Shown one piece after another: positions 39,401-50,095 of a DNA stretch of 64,000 nucleotides (the first letter of the stretch is position 1; every line of letters starts with the position of its first letter). The notes under the pieces are model-generated. The model was given only the letters and a program-made list of their open reading frames with translations. It did not search any database and was not told the DNA's origin. Both the position numbers and the translations under genes were made by a program. The DNA comes from Syngnathus acus (Eukaryota; Chordata; Actinopteri; Syngnathiformes; Syngnathidae), in contig NC_051107.1 in the NCBI RefSeq assembly GCF_901709675.1, positions 3,846,001 through 3,910,000 of the forward strand, in the 5' to 3' direction.

Positions 39401-42400
39401 AAAGTTGTACAATTAGGATAGTATGCAACCGTTTCCGCTTGTCTAATGTTTTAGCACAGGGGTGGGCAAACGTTGGAGACCTTCTTTGGGTATTTTTAAA
39501 AGCGAACAGATGGGCACCGGGGTCAATCAGAGGCGAGGGGAAAGATGTGCATGGTTATTGACGGTAAAGTTGAAAATTAGAGAGCTCATTAACCTTCTTA
39601 TAAGCCCGATGAAACTCTTCCTGCAGCTGATCTCGGAATGTAAAGTTATTTCATGATGATTGCGTTGAACACATTGCACTAAAGCTAAACGGCCCCTCAG
39701 GCCAAAACGTTTCATTGATCGTAATTAAAATCAGAATTCGTTTAGATGCTTAGAAGCAAGCGGCCACAAAGGTTATCAAATATTATGTTAAGCGTCATAT
39801 TATGTCTCCCCGGTGAGCCGGCAATGGAAAGAAAAAGTAATCAGCGGCCAGGCCGCCGAGGCACGCGGCCGACACTGTTATTACCGAGCCGGCCGGGCGC
39901 AATTAAATGTTGATTCAGAGCTGACAACGTGGGTCGGAGAAAATCATGTGCAAATGTGTGCGGGGTCCCGCCGCCGATCAGAATTTTAAAAAAAATAACG
40001 TCCAAGTATGAGAAGCAAGCCGACTTTCCATGAGCTTGGACCGCTTACAAATGTCCCCTTTAATTTGACATCGGTGATCCAAATTTGCCACATTCTGACA
40101 TCAGTTTCTGCATCCTGGTCGGAATTAGTAGCCTGCTTCGGTTTCATTTTACACCAAAAAAAAAAAAGACTCTAATCCATGTTGGAACATAGGATCCTCT
40201 CATTACTCACAGGTTGGAATAGAAATGGGGAAATTTCCAATTTGGGGACTACAATAAGGATTACAATACGACTCAACGCCTTCTGTTCATTGATGTGACG
40301 CTCATGAATAGCAGCAAATTAAAAGGTCATCCTCAAGCTACAATGTGAATGCCAAGGAAGTCTTTAATTCCTCCCGTTGGCTTCCCGAGAGGTAACCGAG
40401 CGAGCCTCGCTCTTTGATACTCCTGCTGTAATTACATCCTCCATTTTCTCTCGCACGTACAAACGGCGCCGGTCCCCACGCCCACGTCCACAGATGTTCA
40501 CACGCAACTTTCATCTTTTTTTTTTTTTTTTTCCTATGTCCGTGTGGTAACATTAGCGAGTGAGTCGTATCTTGTCACGTTTCCACATTTGGTCCGCCCT
40601 CTCGAACATGAAATGAGCTCAATTGTCGAGACACGAGACTTCTGCAGCTGTACATCGAAATTGCTTCTTCCATTTTGCTTAGAAGTGTTTTTTTTTTTTT
40701 TTTTAATTGAAATCTCAATGCACAAGTGACAAACTTTGGAAGATAGAAGAAAAGAAAAAGCCAAAATGTCCACATTGTCCATCCTTAATGATGTGTCCGC
40801 ATTTCTGTTGTCAACTCTGCTGATTAAACGCATTGTTGTGTAAGCCAGTCAGCAAGTTGTCACTGAAAGAAAGACGTCCGCGTTGAATTTGAAGCAAGTC
40901 CATTTAGAGTCGTGACAGTGACGGAGCACGCGTTTGACAATTCGGAACGACGCTCATTAACCGAAACTTCATTCCCGGCCCGGCGCCACTCAAAGCTGAC
41001 TTGTGTTTGTGTTGAGCCGCATGAATATGAAACAGTACATCAGCAAGGAACGAGAACAAGTCGCTCCTCTGCTGAAATGAAGGTAAATAAAATCATTCTT
41101 AAGGGGGGGTTGAATGTCATGGCCAGTCCAGATGGAAATGTCTGAGCGGGCTTTGTTTCCACGTTAGTGAATCTAATAGACATCGCCAGTTATAATGGAT
41201 TGTAAATGCCCTTGCAGGTGCTTGGTCAAGGGTAGAATCACTTTATTGAGCATGATATTGAAACAAACTCTCAAAAAAAAAGATAAAATAAGAATAAGAA
41301 ATAAGAAAATAATCTAATAAATAAATGATATAATAATAACATTGATAAGTAACAACTAAGACTATTAACAGCCAGCCAACAGACCATATTTATTCTCTGG
41401 CGCCCACATCACTTACCAGGCCAGGCTCCGCCTTTTAAAGCCATACACACTCAAAGTCACAGATGCGACACTAGAATGTGTACAGTCTGTGAGTGGGGAA
41501 AATATAAACCTGACTTGGTGTAAAACTCGTAGCTAGCTACGACTTACACTTACTTACACGGCACTTTGTGTCCTATTGAAGTATGGATGCATATATGAGT
41601 TGCTTTTTCCTTTTGCCCGCTATTTCAAATCGCAGCGAAGCAGAACCGACCACTATTAAGAACTATCTCGTAAAATCCTCCCTGCACAAAACGTGATAAG
41701 CACAGTGCATAGCTGCACATAGATTAATGTGGCACGTCTATTTTAGGCTCATTTAAGTTTCAACGTGCTTTATAGAAACTTGACACAAGAGCAAAAACTC
41801 TCTGGGGAAAACTATTTAAAAAACAAAAAAACAAAACGTCTGCTGAATCCGTCAGCGCTGCGCCAGGTTGGGAGCGCAAATGAGATTGGAAACACTCCAA
41901 AGTAAAGATGCACTCGGTTAATTGAGAGACACAGTTTAGTGAGGAGGAAAATGGGAATAAATGCCCAGCCTCGCATTCCTCCACTGCCCCCCAATCGCCA
42001 AATAATTATAAAAAAAATTAAAAAAAACGGGAACGTTTTCATCGGCAAGAGGTCTTCAAACAAGCCACACATTCTGAAGCATCTTTTCATTCTCTGAAAA
42101 TAAAATGTTCTCATTGTTAGTCCAGGTAAAGCCTTTATTTCCTTCCCTTCATCTTCCTCATAATCTGGGGGCGTCACAGCTTTTTCAAGTTATCTCGATG
42201 CATCCGCTCCATGCTTATTTGACATTCATAACATCGCTCAGGGGCAATAAATGTGCTGGAGCAAGGAAATTAAAAAATGAGACATGTGGAGCGGCAGTCT
42301 CTTCAGTCAGTTATCGTAGAATCAACAGTGAGCCACCTGTTTATTGTTGGCTCGCTGTATTTTACAGACCCACCCATGATCCACAATATAAAACATTTAG

Positions 42401-45048
42401 TTTCCTTAAACACAGTCAAGTTACTAAAACTGACTTTTTAAAAGTATTCCTTTGTCAAATCAGTCTTTGTCAAAGTGAATGAAAATCCAGACAAATAGCA
42501 ATAACAAAGAAGACTTTTTCGCCACGTGAGAGAAAAAGGAAGGAATGCATAAACCCAAGCAATATTTATCAAAGAAAACATTTTTGTAAACTGAGGTTCC
42601 GCAAGGTTCCACCTTAAGTGACCTGCTTTTTTTTAAATTACATTTCCTATTCATGTGGCGCCGTTGATGAACCGCAATATTGTGGAGGAAAACCTTGAAT
42701 GATTTTTCCTCGCCACTCATTTGAAGCTCCATTTAATTTATTCCGGAGAGAACGAACGCCCTCACGGTAACTAAATCAATAGTCGACAAGAGTTTGATCA
42801 CATCAAGCCGCACACGGCAGGTTTAAGGCTCCTCTGACAGCAATAGGAGATGAAATGGCATTATGGGATGCCGCTACCAGCCTCCATCGTGGTATTGTTT
42901 TAGGACATTTTGCCAGTTGTTGCTGAATTAGCCAGGTGGCGTGCAAGCAAATTGCTCTCCGCTCCCTCGTGGGAACAACTTGACGCGGCCGAAGGTCAGC
43001 GGCCTCCATCAAGGCTCTCGCGGCCGCTGTATCGACCCGTCACGCTCTTGCCGATCCTGCACTGGAGGAGACAATTCTGCCGAGGGGGAGATTCCCCCAC
43101 CCCCACCCTTATTAATTACACCGTCTGCCCTTCTTCCGGGACTGAGGGTCTTGCGCTCGCTGCTCCTTTTGTGTGAATTATAGCTTCATGTGTCTGCGAG
43201 AAGAGAGAGGAAAGGAAAAAGAGAGATTTCCATTTCCACTCTTTGATACATGGGCAATGGTGTGAATTGGGAGGGAAAAAAACGACATGTTCGGAATCCA
43301 TCAGGCAGAAAGCTTTTAACGGGTTCGTTTGATGTGATATGACAGGAAAAAGCCAGAAAAATGTAACCGTTTAAATCAGGTTTAGGGGGACTTAGACAAG
43401 ACGTCGGGGCCCAAGAAACATGCAGCTGAGCTTTTTTTTTTTATTAAATCAAAGCAAGCAAGGATCCATGTTGTGTGCATCCAATATGTACTTTGAATCT
43501 GACTAATGAATTAGCAAGCATGTTAGCAGGCGGATTATGGCATCGCTAATAAATACATCAACACAGCTTGCTAATTGAATGAACATAGGGCTTAGCTTTA
43601 ATGAATGTCAAAATATTAGGGTTACTTTTTTAACCACCCATTTTCCGAGTTTGTCAGGTTGCGGAACTGACCACAGAGAAGCTCACTCATGCTGTCATCG
43701 GAATTTAAGAGGAGGTGGGCGGGGGTGGAAAACGTCTGTTTGCGCTTGGGCTTACAATGAATGGCTCGCTCACAGGCACGTCATACAAGCGAGCTGTTCA
43801 TGCGGCGTCGGCCTGCAGATATTTCAGGTCTTGATGGAAGCAGCTGTGGGCTGCGGTCAGCACACTCAAAGGCCACGTTTGTTGGCAGTGGGAAATATGC
43901 AGGCGGCTTGACAATCCTTTTAAATTCCTCCTGGAGGCAGGGGGCACTGCCCCGTGGGGGAATTTCAACCCCGGGAGGTGGGATTCATCAAGAGCAGGAA
44001 AATTCTTATCCGCCTCCGGAGCAGTGTGAAAGCCTTGAATAATTGCTGCAAATTTATCGCTCACTATCTCCTGCTGGTTGCATTTTGAAGCATTTCCCTC
44101 TGATCTTCTCTCACATGACCAGCCCGAGCTGTCGGGGGCGGCCATCCTCCACCAGACCCGACGGGACCAGGTGGCGGACGCGTGTCGGGTCTACAGCGCG
44201 TCCAGCCGCAAGCGACGGGTCCTCACGCCCGGAGACCTCAAGCACCTGGTGGTGGACGAGGACCACGAGCTCATCTACTGCTACGTCCCCAAGGTGGCCT
44301 GCACCAACTGGAAACGCGTCATGATGGTGCTGACGGGCCGGGGCAAATACAGGTGGGACCGGAAGGCCGGTAAGGAATACCGCCGGATGGGCACTTACGG
44401 TTCTTGATTCTTGCCTTCCGCAGCGACCCGATGGAAATCCCGTCCAATGAGGCCCACATCCCGTCCAACCTGAAGACCTTGAACCAGTACAGCATCGCCG
44501 AGATCAACCACCGGCTGAAGAACTATCTGAAGTTCCTGTTTGTCCGCGAGCCGTTCGAGAGACTGGTGTCGGCCTACCGCAACAAGTTCACCCTCAAGTA
44601 CAACTCGTCCTTCCACAAGCGCTTCGGCACGCGCATCGTGCGGCGCTACCGCAAGAACGCCACGCAGGACGCCCTGGCCAACGGCGCCGACGTCAAGTTC
44701 AAGGAGTTCGCCGAGTACCTGGTGGACCCGGCCACCCGACGCGACGGCCCGCTCAACGAGCACTGGCAGACCGTCTCCCAGCTGTGCCACCCGTGTCATA
44801 TCCACTACGACCTGGTGGGCAAGTACGAGACCCTGGAGGAGGACGCCAACTACGTTCTGCGGCTGGCCGGCGTGGCCGACTTCCTGCGCTTCCCCAGCTA
44901 CGCCAAGTCCACCCGCACCACCGACGCCATGACGGCCCAGTTCTTCAGCAACATCAGCACGCCGCAGCAGCTCCAGCTCTATCAGCTTTACAAGCTGGAC
45001 TTCCTCATGTTCAACTACTCCACGCCCACCTACCTCCGGCTGGACTAG
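21500..45048 (+). CDS. chst11: Carbohydrate (chondroitin 4) sulfotransferase 11
   Basis: This Golgi type II membrane enzyme moves sulfate from PAPS to the 4-O position of GalNAc in chondroitin. Four coding exons give exactly 352 residues, the length of human CHST11: 21500-21617, 38478-38563, 44123-44352 and 44424-45048, phases 1, 0 and 2. Exon 1 encodes a short cytoplasmic tail ([17 protein letters not shown]) and the signal anchor ([17 protein letters not shown]). Exon 2 gives the stem, including [10 protein letters not shown]. Exon 3 holds the 5'-phosphosulfate-binding motif KVACTNWKR within [16 protein letters not shown]. Exon 4 holds the 3'-phosphate motif [17 protein letters not shown], conserved [21 protein letters not shown]-glycosylation sequons (NSS, NAT, NIS, NYS) and the C terminus. 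Exons 3 and 4 are GC-rich in third positions. The intron between them is only 71 bp, while introns 1 and 2 are 16.9 and 5.6 kb. Confidence 0.97.
21618..38477 (+). other. chst11: chst11 intron 1 (16.9 kb), no coding sequence seen
   Basis: No internal gene on either strand could be supported. The intron holds homopolymer tracts (for example T-runs near 33820-33844, 34503-34527 and 34839-34858), a LINE-tail relic near 22955 and several homeodomain-type AT-rich clusters, for example 33200-33310. Long first introns of developmental glycosylation genes often contain enhancers, so regulatory content is plausible but unproven. Open frames up to about 166 codons at 28.5-29.3 kb lack recognisable domains or codon bias. 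Confidence 0.6.
22955..23012 (+). repeat. Relic of a fish LINE/SINE 3' tail
   Basis: The sequence AAAGTGCCTTGAGGTAGCGC followed by ATTGGCGCTATATCAATATG and ATTGAATTTT is a decayed version of the GTGCCTTGAG...GGCGCTATATAAATAAAATTGAATT tail found on very many fish retroelements. Only about 60 bp are recognisable, so the parent family is not resolved. No coding part remains. Confidence 0.5.
38564..44122 (+). other. chst11: chst11 intron 2 (5.6 kb), no coding sequence seen
   Basis: I see only poly-A and poly-T tracts, scattered AT-rich sequence and one GC-rich block near 39835-39900 containing GGCCGCCGAGG and CCGGCCGGGCGC palindromic stretches next to TTAAAT/TGATTCA-type sites. No exon or RNA gene was recognised. 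Confidence 0.55.
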
Positions 45049-47340
45049 GAGGGAGCCCGTCTCGTTGGAGTCGTCTGTGTTTTTGTTTCTGGCGAGCTCC
45101 AATGCTTATTTGCACGTGAGAATGTCAAATCAGCTCATTGTTTTTGGATAGAATGTGCGTGAAGCAGGTCTTCCAGCCGGACGGAACGAGACTTGAAGAG
45201 TCTTAGTGATGCTCCTGGCAGGTTTCAAACAAACCTTCTGCTTGCACCCTGAACCCATTCGCATCAAGTGCACGTCACGACTGGCGCCCGCCTCGTTCGA
45301 CTCCCGACCCTTCGAGGAAAGGACGTCCCGGTCGGCAGTCGGACGCCAAAGTCGACCAAATATTTTCAAAAGATGTTCTATTAGTGGCCTGCTCGCTCGG
45401 CACCTCCGAGAGCGTCGTACCGAGTGGCACCCTTAAGAGCAGGCGGCGCGGCAGACACTGGAGCTCGTAAACCCGCCCGCGGACGCGCAGTAACTTTCCT
45501 CGTGCTTATTTACTATTTTATTGTCTTCGGAAGCGTTGCTGCGAGACGGCAAGGATTATTTAAACTGCTTTGTCTATTGACATCATAGAGTATTTAATTT
45601 TTTCTTCATCTATTGCGAAGCGTTTAGTTTGTACGATTTTTGTCGACTTCCACACACAGCTTAAGAATAGTTCTCTCTGAGAATCTTCCGCTTGTAAATG
45701 TGATTAGCGCTGCCGAGCGACGTCAAGGTTGGTAACGACACTCTCCATCACACTGTAAAGTGCATTACGTACGCAATTTTACACACAGAAAGGGAGTCTT
45801 TGTAAATCCCAAACCACTCCAGCTCCCAAGTCAAAAAGATATTTTGGGGGATAGCTCTTGCAGTTTTTTTTTTTTCTCTTTCTTTAGCACTTGACTTTAC
45901 AGCAGACATAATTATTTTCAACACGCAATTATGTCCACAGCGAGCGCTCTTGAATTTTAATGAATGTTATTCTAATTGACTTATCGGACCACCGCAGCAA
46001 CAGGACATGCAAAGAATTTTCAAGTAGGGTTTGGTTTTTTTCTTCCCCCAACAACCACCACCACGTGGCCCTAAAGCAGTACTTAGTTCCTCGTACTCAT
46101 CTCTGCAAAAAAGAAATGCGATGCCGGAAAAAAGATATGCGCATAAATAAAGTGCAGGGGATGCAAATTGCTTCTTCCACGCAGTAGCTTCAAAATTGTG
46201 TCTTGAAGAAAATGCTTTTGTGAATGTTTTGGGTGGGGTCATGTTATGAATGAGTGGATCTGTGTCTGCACATGGATGCTCACAGGAACATTGGTGATGA
46301 AGCCTTGACTACACACGCACACACACGCACACACACACACACACACACAAATTGTAAATAGAACACCCAGTAGCACACAAGTCCAACTGTATAGAACCCA
46401 TTTACAGTATTATTTCAGTTCATATTTGTTTTGTACAGATATGGTCTTCACGCAGGGTAAGTGCGCCCTCTTGTGGTCCTTTAGTCTCGGTGCCCCTGCA
46501 ACAACAACAGCAGGTTGCTCCCCTCTTCGCCTGTTTTTTTTGTTTTTTTTTACTCCCCGCTGATGTGCTGATGCCGACTTACTCAGCACTCGTAAAGCTG
46601 AGACGCGACCTCGCCACTTTTATTTTTGACCTTCCTGACTATGCCGTTCATTTGGCCTCCAGAGACGTTCCAGAGCCACAAAGGGCCCTTCTTCGCTCCA
46701 TTTTAGGAACCTCCAGTCTGCATGCTGCCGTCTTCCGCCTTGTGCTGAAAAGGGACATGCGGTTAGGAAAACATCCCAAATCCTCAAGTAGAAATGATTG
46801 ACTTTGTTTTGGCTGCTTTTGTCCCTATTCTCAACTCTGCTGTCTGCATCAAAACCCAGCCAACTGCCCCCCCCCCATCCCCAAACGATGTCTATTATTA
46901 GACTGAATTATATACAGACAGCATTTACTGTTTTGCTGAAATCTCCAAAACACACGGGAGGATGTTTTTCTTTTAAGAGAGCAGTTGACGATGGGGTTTT
47001 ATACAGTATTTATGCCTTTATTTTGCTATTTATGCACAGATGAACACATTTTGTACAGTAGTGAGGAAACGATTCCCTGATTCCAACAAATGTTTGCAGT
47101 CACAAATTAACAACAATGAAAATGCTCCAAAGTGGACAGTCATGGAGTTTATTGGGAGTCTCTTCTTAGGCGTCAATTCTGAGAGCCTGCTTGCGCATAA
47201 ACAAGATTGATCGGAATCACTGAAAGAGTCAGCAGGGGCGGTGAGGGACAAAAGATGACCAACAGACGGATTGTGGTTGGAATGTTGTGAAACATATTGT
47301 TTCGATATTGTGGTTTGTCAGTGCTGTTTTGAATAAAATA
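45049..47340 (+). other. chst11: Probable chst11 3' UTR, with CA microsatellite and poly(A) signal
   Basis: Non-coding sequence follows the chst11 stop without an obvious gene. A CA-rich microsatellite occupies 46311-46349. The motif TTTTGAATAAAATA at 47327-47340 (AATAAA 47332-47337) is a good distal poly(A) signal, just before a TTTTTTTTTCTTTG stretch. Long 3' UTRs are known for vertebrate CHST11. A 103-codon open frame starting at 46490 looks like chance. Confidence 0.5.
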
Positions 47341-47515
47341 AGGACAATTTGAGTAGTTTTTTTTTCTTTGCATTTGTTTATTGCTTAATATATGCTGTGT
47401 CAAATTTGTGACTGTACAGTGACGATGTGAAACTTTATGACGTCACCCACGGACACTTAAAGAGGTGCACTGCACGAGGTAAAAAAAATAAAGATTTCAC
47501 CCAGATTTTTCCCAC

Positions 47516-49990
47516 CTGAAAGTGGTGGTGTACCTAATGGAGTGTCCGAGTGACGTCACAGATCAACCAGCCAATCAGGAGGTGGCGGTGAGGGCGGGTG
47601 GGGCACTTTTCTCTTTCAGTTAAACTTTGACCATGATTATTCCCTAATAAAGTGGCCTGAAAGTGGTGGTGTACCTAATGGAGTGTCCGAGTGACGTCAC
47701 AGATCAACCAGCCAATCAGGAGGTGAGGGCGGGTGGGGCACTTTTCACTTTCAGTTAACCTTTGACCCTGATTATTCCCTAATGAAGTGGCCTGTTATTA
47801 GGTACACTTGAAAGTGGTGGTGTACCTAATGGAGTGTCCAAGTGACGTCACGGATCAACCAGCCAATCAGCAGGTGGGGGTGAGGGCGGGTGTGGCACTT
47901 TTCACTTAAACCAGGGGTGTGGACCTCCACTCCTCGAGGGGCCGCGTTCCAACATGTTTTCCAAGTGACCCTCGTTAAGCGCAGGTGCGTGAAAAGTTTT
48001 AGCTACTTTCACGTTCTGAAGGAGCTAAAAGTTTTCACACAGGTGCACTTAACGAGGGAATGGTTTTTTTAGGGTGACTGTGTTTTGTTCTTGTACAAGA
48101 TGAGCATACAGTATAATATAAGTGCAGCTGTAAACCACAAATAAATACATGCTGTCCTGATTGATGATAAGACTTGGATTAAAGTTTTTTCATGAACATA
48201 TTTTAACAAATTTGCCAGGGGCGTCGAACTCCAGTCCTCGGGGCCGCGTTCCAACATGTTTTCCAAGTGACCCTCGTTAAGCGCAGGTGCGTGAAAAGTT
48301 TTAGCTACTTTCACGTTCTGAAGGAGCTAAAAGTTTTCACGCAGGTGCACTTAACGAGGGAATGTTTTTTTTTAGGGTGACTGTGTTTTGTTCTTGTACA
48401 AGATGAGCATACAGTATAATATAAGTGCAGCTGTAAACCACAAATAAATACATGCTGTCCTGATTGATGATAAGACTTGGATTAAAGTTTTTTCATGAAC
48501 ATATTTTAACAAATTTGCCAGGGGCGTCGAACTCCAGTCCTCGGGGCCGCGTTCCAACATGTTTTCCAAGTGACCCTCGTTAAGCGCAGGTGCGTGAAAA
48601 GTTTTAGCTACTTTCACGTTCTGAAGTAGCTAAAAGTTTTCACGCAGGTGCACCTAACGAGGGAATGTTTTTTTTTAGTGTGACTGTGTTTTGTTCTTGT
48701 ACAAGATGACCATACAGTATAATATAAGTGCAGCTGTAAACCACAAATAAATACATGCTGTCCTGATTGATGATAAGACTTTGATTAAAGTTTTTTCATG
48801 AACATATTTTAACAAATTTGCCAGGGGCGTCGAACTCCAGTCCTCGGGGGCCGCGTTCCAACATGTTTTCCAAGTGACCCTCGTTAAGCGCAGGTGCGTG
48901 AAAAGTTTTAGCTACTTTCACGTTCTGAAGGAGCTAAAAGTTTTCACGCAGGTGCACTTAACGAGGGAATGTTTTTTTTTAGGGTGACTGTGTTTTGTTC
49001 TTGTACAAGATGAGCATACAGTATAAGTGCAGCTGTAAACCACAAATAAATACATGCTGTCCTGATTGATGATAAGACTTGGATTAAAGTTTTTTCATGA
49101 ACATATTTTAACAAATTTGCCAGGGGCGTCGAACTCCAGTCCTCGGGGCCGCGTTCCAACATGTTTTCCAAGTGACCCTCGTTAAGCGCACCTGCGTGAA
49201 AAGTTTTAGCTACTTTCACGTTCTGAAGGAGCTAAAAGTTTTCACTCAGGTGCACTTAACGAGGGAATGTTTTTTTTTAGGGTGACTGTGTTTTGTTCTT
49301 GTACAAGATGACCATACAGTATAATATAAGTGCAGCTGGAAACCACAAATAAATACATGCTGTCCTGATTGATGATAAGACTTGGATTAAAGTTTTTTCA
49401 TGAACATATTTTAACAAATTTGCCAGGGGCGTCGAACTCCAGTCCTCGGGGGCCGCGTTCCAACATGTTTTCCAAGTGACCCTCGTTAAGCGCAGGTGCG
49501 TGAAAAGTTTTAGCTACTTTCACGTTCTGAAGGAGCTAAAAGTTTTCACGCAGGTGCACTTAACGAGGGACTCATAGAAAACATGTTGGAATGCGGCCCC
49601 GTGGACTGGAGCTTGACACCTGTGACCTTTGACCATGATATTTCCCTAATAAAGTGGCCTGTTATTAGGTACACCTGAAAATGGCGGTGTACCTAATGGA
49701 GTGTCTGAGTGACATCACAGATCCAACAGCCAATCAGAGAGTGGGTGTGGCACTTTTCATTTTCAGTTGAGCTTTGACCACGATTATTCCCTAATGAAGT
49801 GGCCTGAAAGTGGTGGTGTACCTAATGGAGTGTCCGAGTGACGTCACAGATCTAACAGCCAACCAGCAGGTGGAGCACTTTTCACTTTCAGTTAAGCTTT
49901 GACCCTGATTTTTCCCTAATGAAGTGGCCTGAAAGTGGTGGTGTACCTAATGGAGTGTCCGTGTGTCACACTCAAATGTAAACAAAGGCA
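47516..49990. repeat. Tandem array of about six CRE/CCAAT-bearing units (125-155 bp)
   Basis: Unit starts (CCTGAAAGTGGTGGTGTACC or variants) fall at 47516, 47656, 47808, 49675, 49803 and 49928. Each unit runs through GTACCTAATGGAGTGTCC, a TGACGTCA palindrome, AACCAGCCAATCAG, a G-rich stretch, CACTTTTCACTTTCAGTTAA and TTTGACC(A/C)TGATTATTCC. Perfect TGACGTCA copies are at 47551, 47692, 47843 and 49839, plus one just outside at 47438. The TTATTAGGTACACCTG and GTGTACCTAAT phrases resemble the ends of a dispersed fish repeat. The third unit is interrupted by the foldback-derived array at 47912-49622; removing that insert restores a unit of about 156 bp. The array lies between the 3' ends of chst11 and dnajc2. 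Confidence 0.88.
47912..49622. mobile_element. Foldback hAT-like MITE amplified into six tandem copies of 303 bp
   Basis: Copies begin CAGGGG(C/T)GT at 47912, 48216, 48519, 48822, 49121 and 49424, spaced 304, 303, 303, 299 and 303 bp. Each starts with a terminus of the CAGGGGTGTC...CTCCAGTCCTCG type seen at the ends of abundant fish non-autonomous hAT-like elements. Each also has an inner hairpin with arms of about 36 nt, from CCCTCGTTAAG to CTTAACGAGGG around an 18-nt loop. Only the last copy ends in the matching inverted terminus (AAACATGTTGGAATGCGGCC ... GGACTGGAGCTTGACACCTG), giving a nearly complete palindrome of about 199 bp. In the other five copies the outer right arm is replaced by about 150 bp of unrelated sequence with AATATAAGTGCAGCTGTAAA. 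Repeated 81-codon minus-strand frames are by-products of the repeat. Confidence 0.85.
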
Positions 49991-50014
49991 ACACTTTCTT
50001 TTCTCAATTTTTCT

Positions 50015-50020
50015 TTTAAT
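50015..50020 (-). terminator. dnajc2: Candidate dnajc2 poly(A) signal (ATTAAA)
   Basis: On the minus strand the variant signal ATTAAA lies about 76 nt past the dnajc2 stop codon, followed by A-rich sequence. No canonical AATAAA is nearer. This is a position-based call. Confidence 0.4.
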
Positions 50021-50095
50021 TCTTTTCATATAAAACAAAGAAGACAAACACATTACGGTCATAATAAAAATAATAACGATGCCCTCTTTGTGTTG

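Noticed and set aside
44395-45102. 235-codon minus-strand open frame opposite the last chst11 exon
   Set aside because: It is an antisense shadow of the very GC-rich third positions of chst11 exon 4. It has no independent domain or splice logic, while the + strand encodes a conserved sulfotransferase.
46490-46801. 103-codon + strand frame beginning MPLQQQQQ downstream of chst11
   Set aside because: It lies in the likely 3' UTR, starts in a CAACAACAG microsatellite and T-run, and has no recognisable domain.
48069-49219. Repeated 81-91-codon minus-strand frames starting MKVAKTFHA
   Set aside because: They recur only because the 303-bp unit recurs. They cross a hairpin and lack any family resemblance or codon bias.
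47912-49622. CRISPR-like array because of regular repeats
   Set aside because: The repeats are 303 bp and directly abutting without variable spacers, in a vertebrate genome. This is a transposon-derived tandem repeat.
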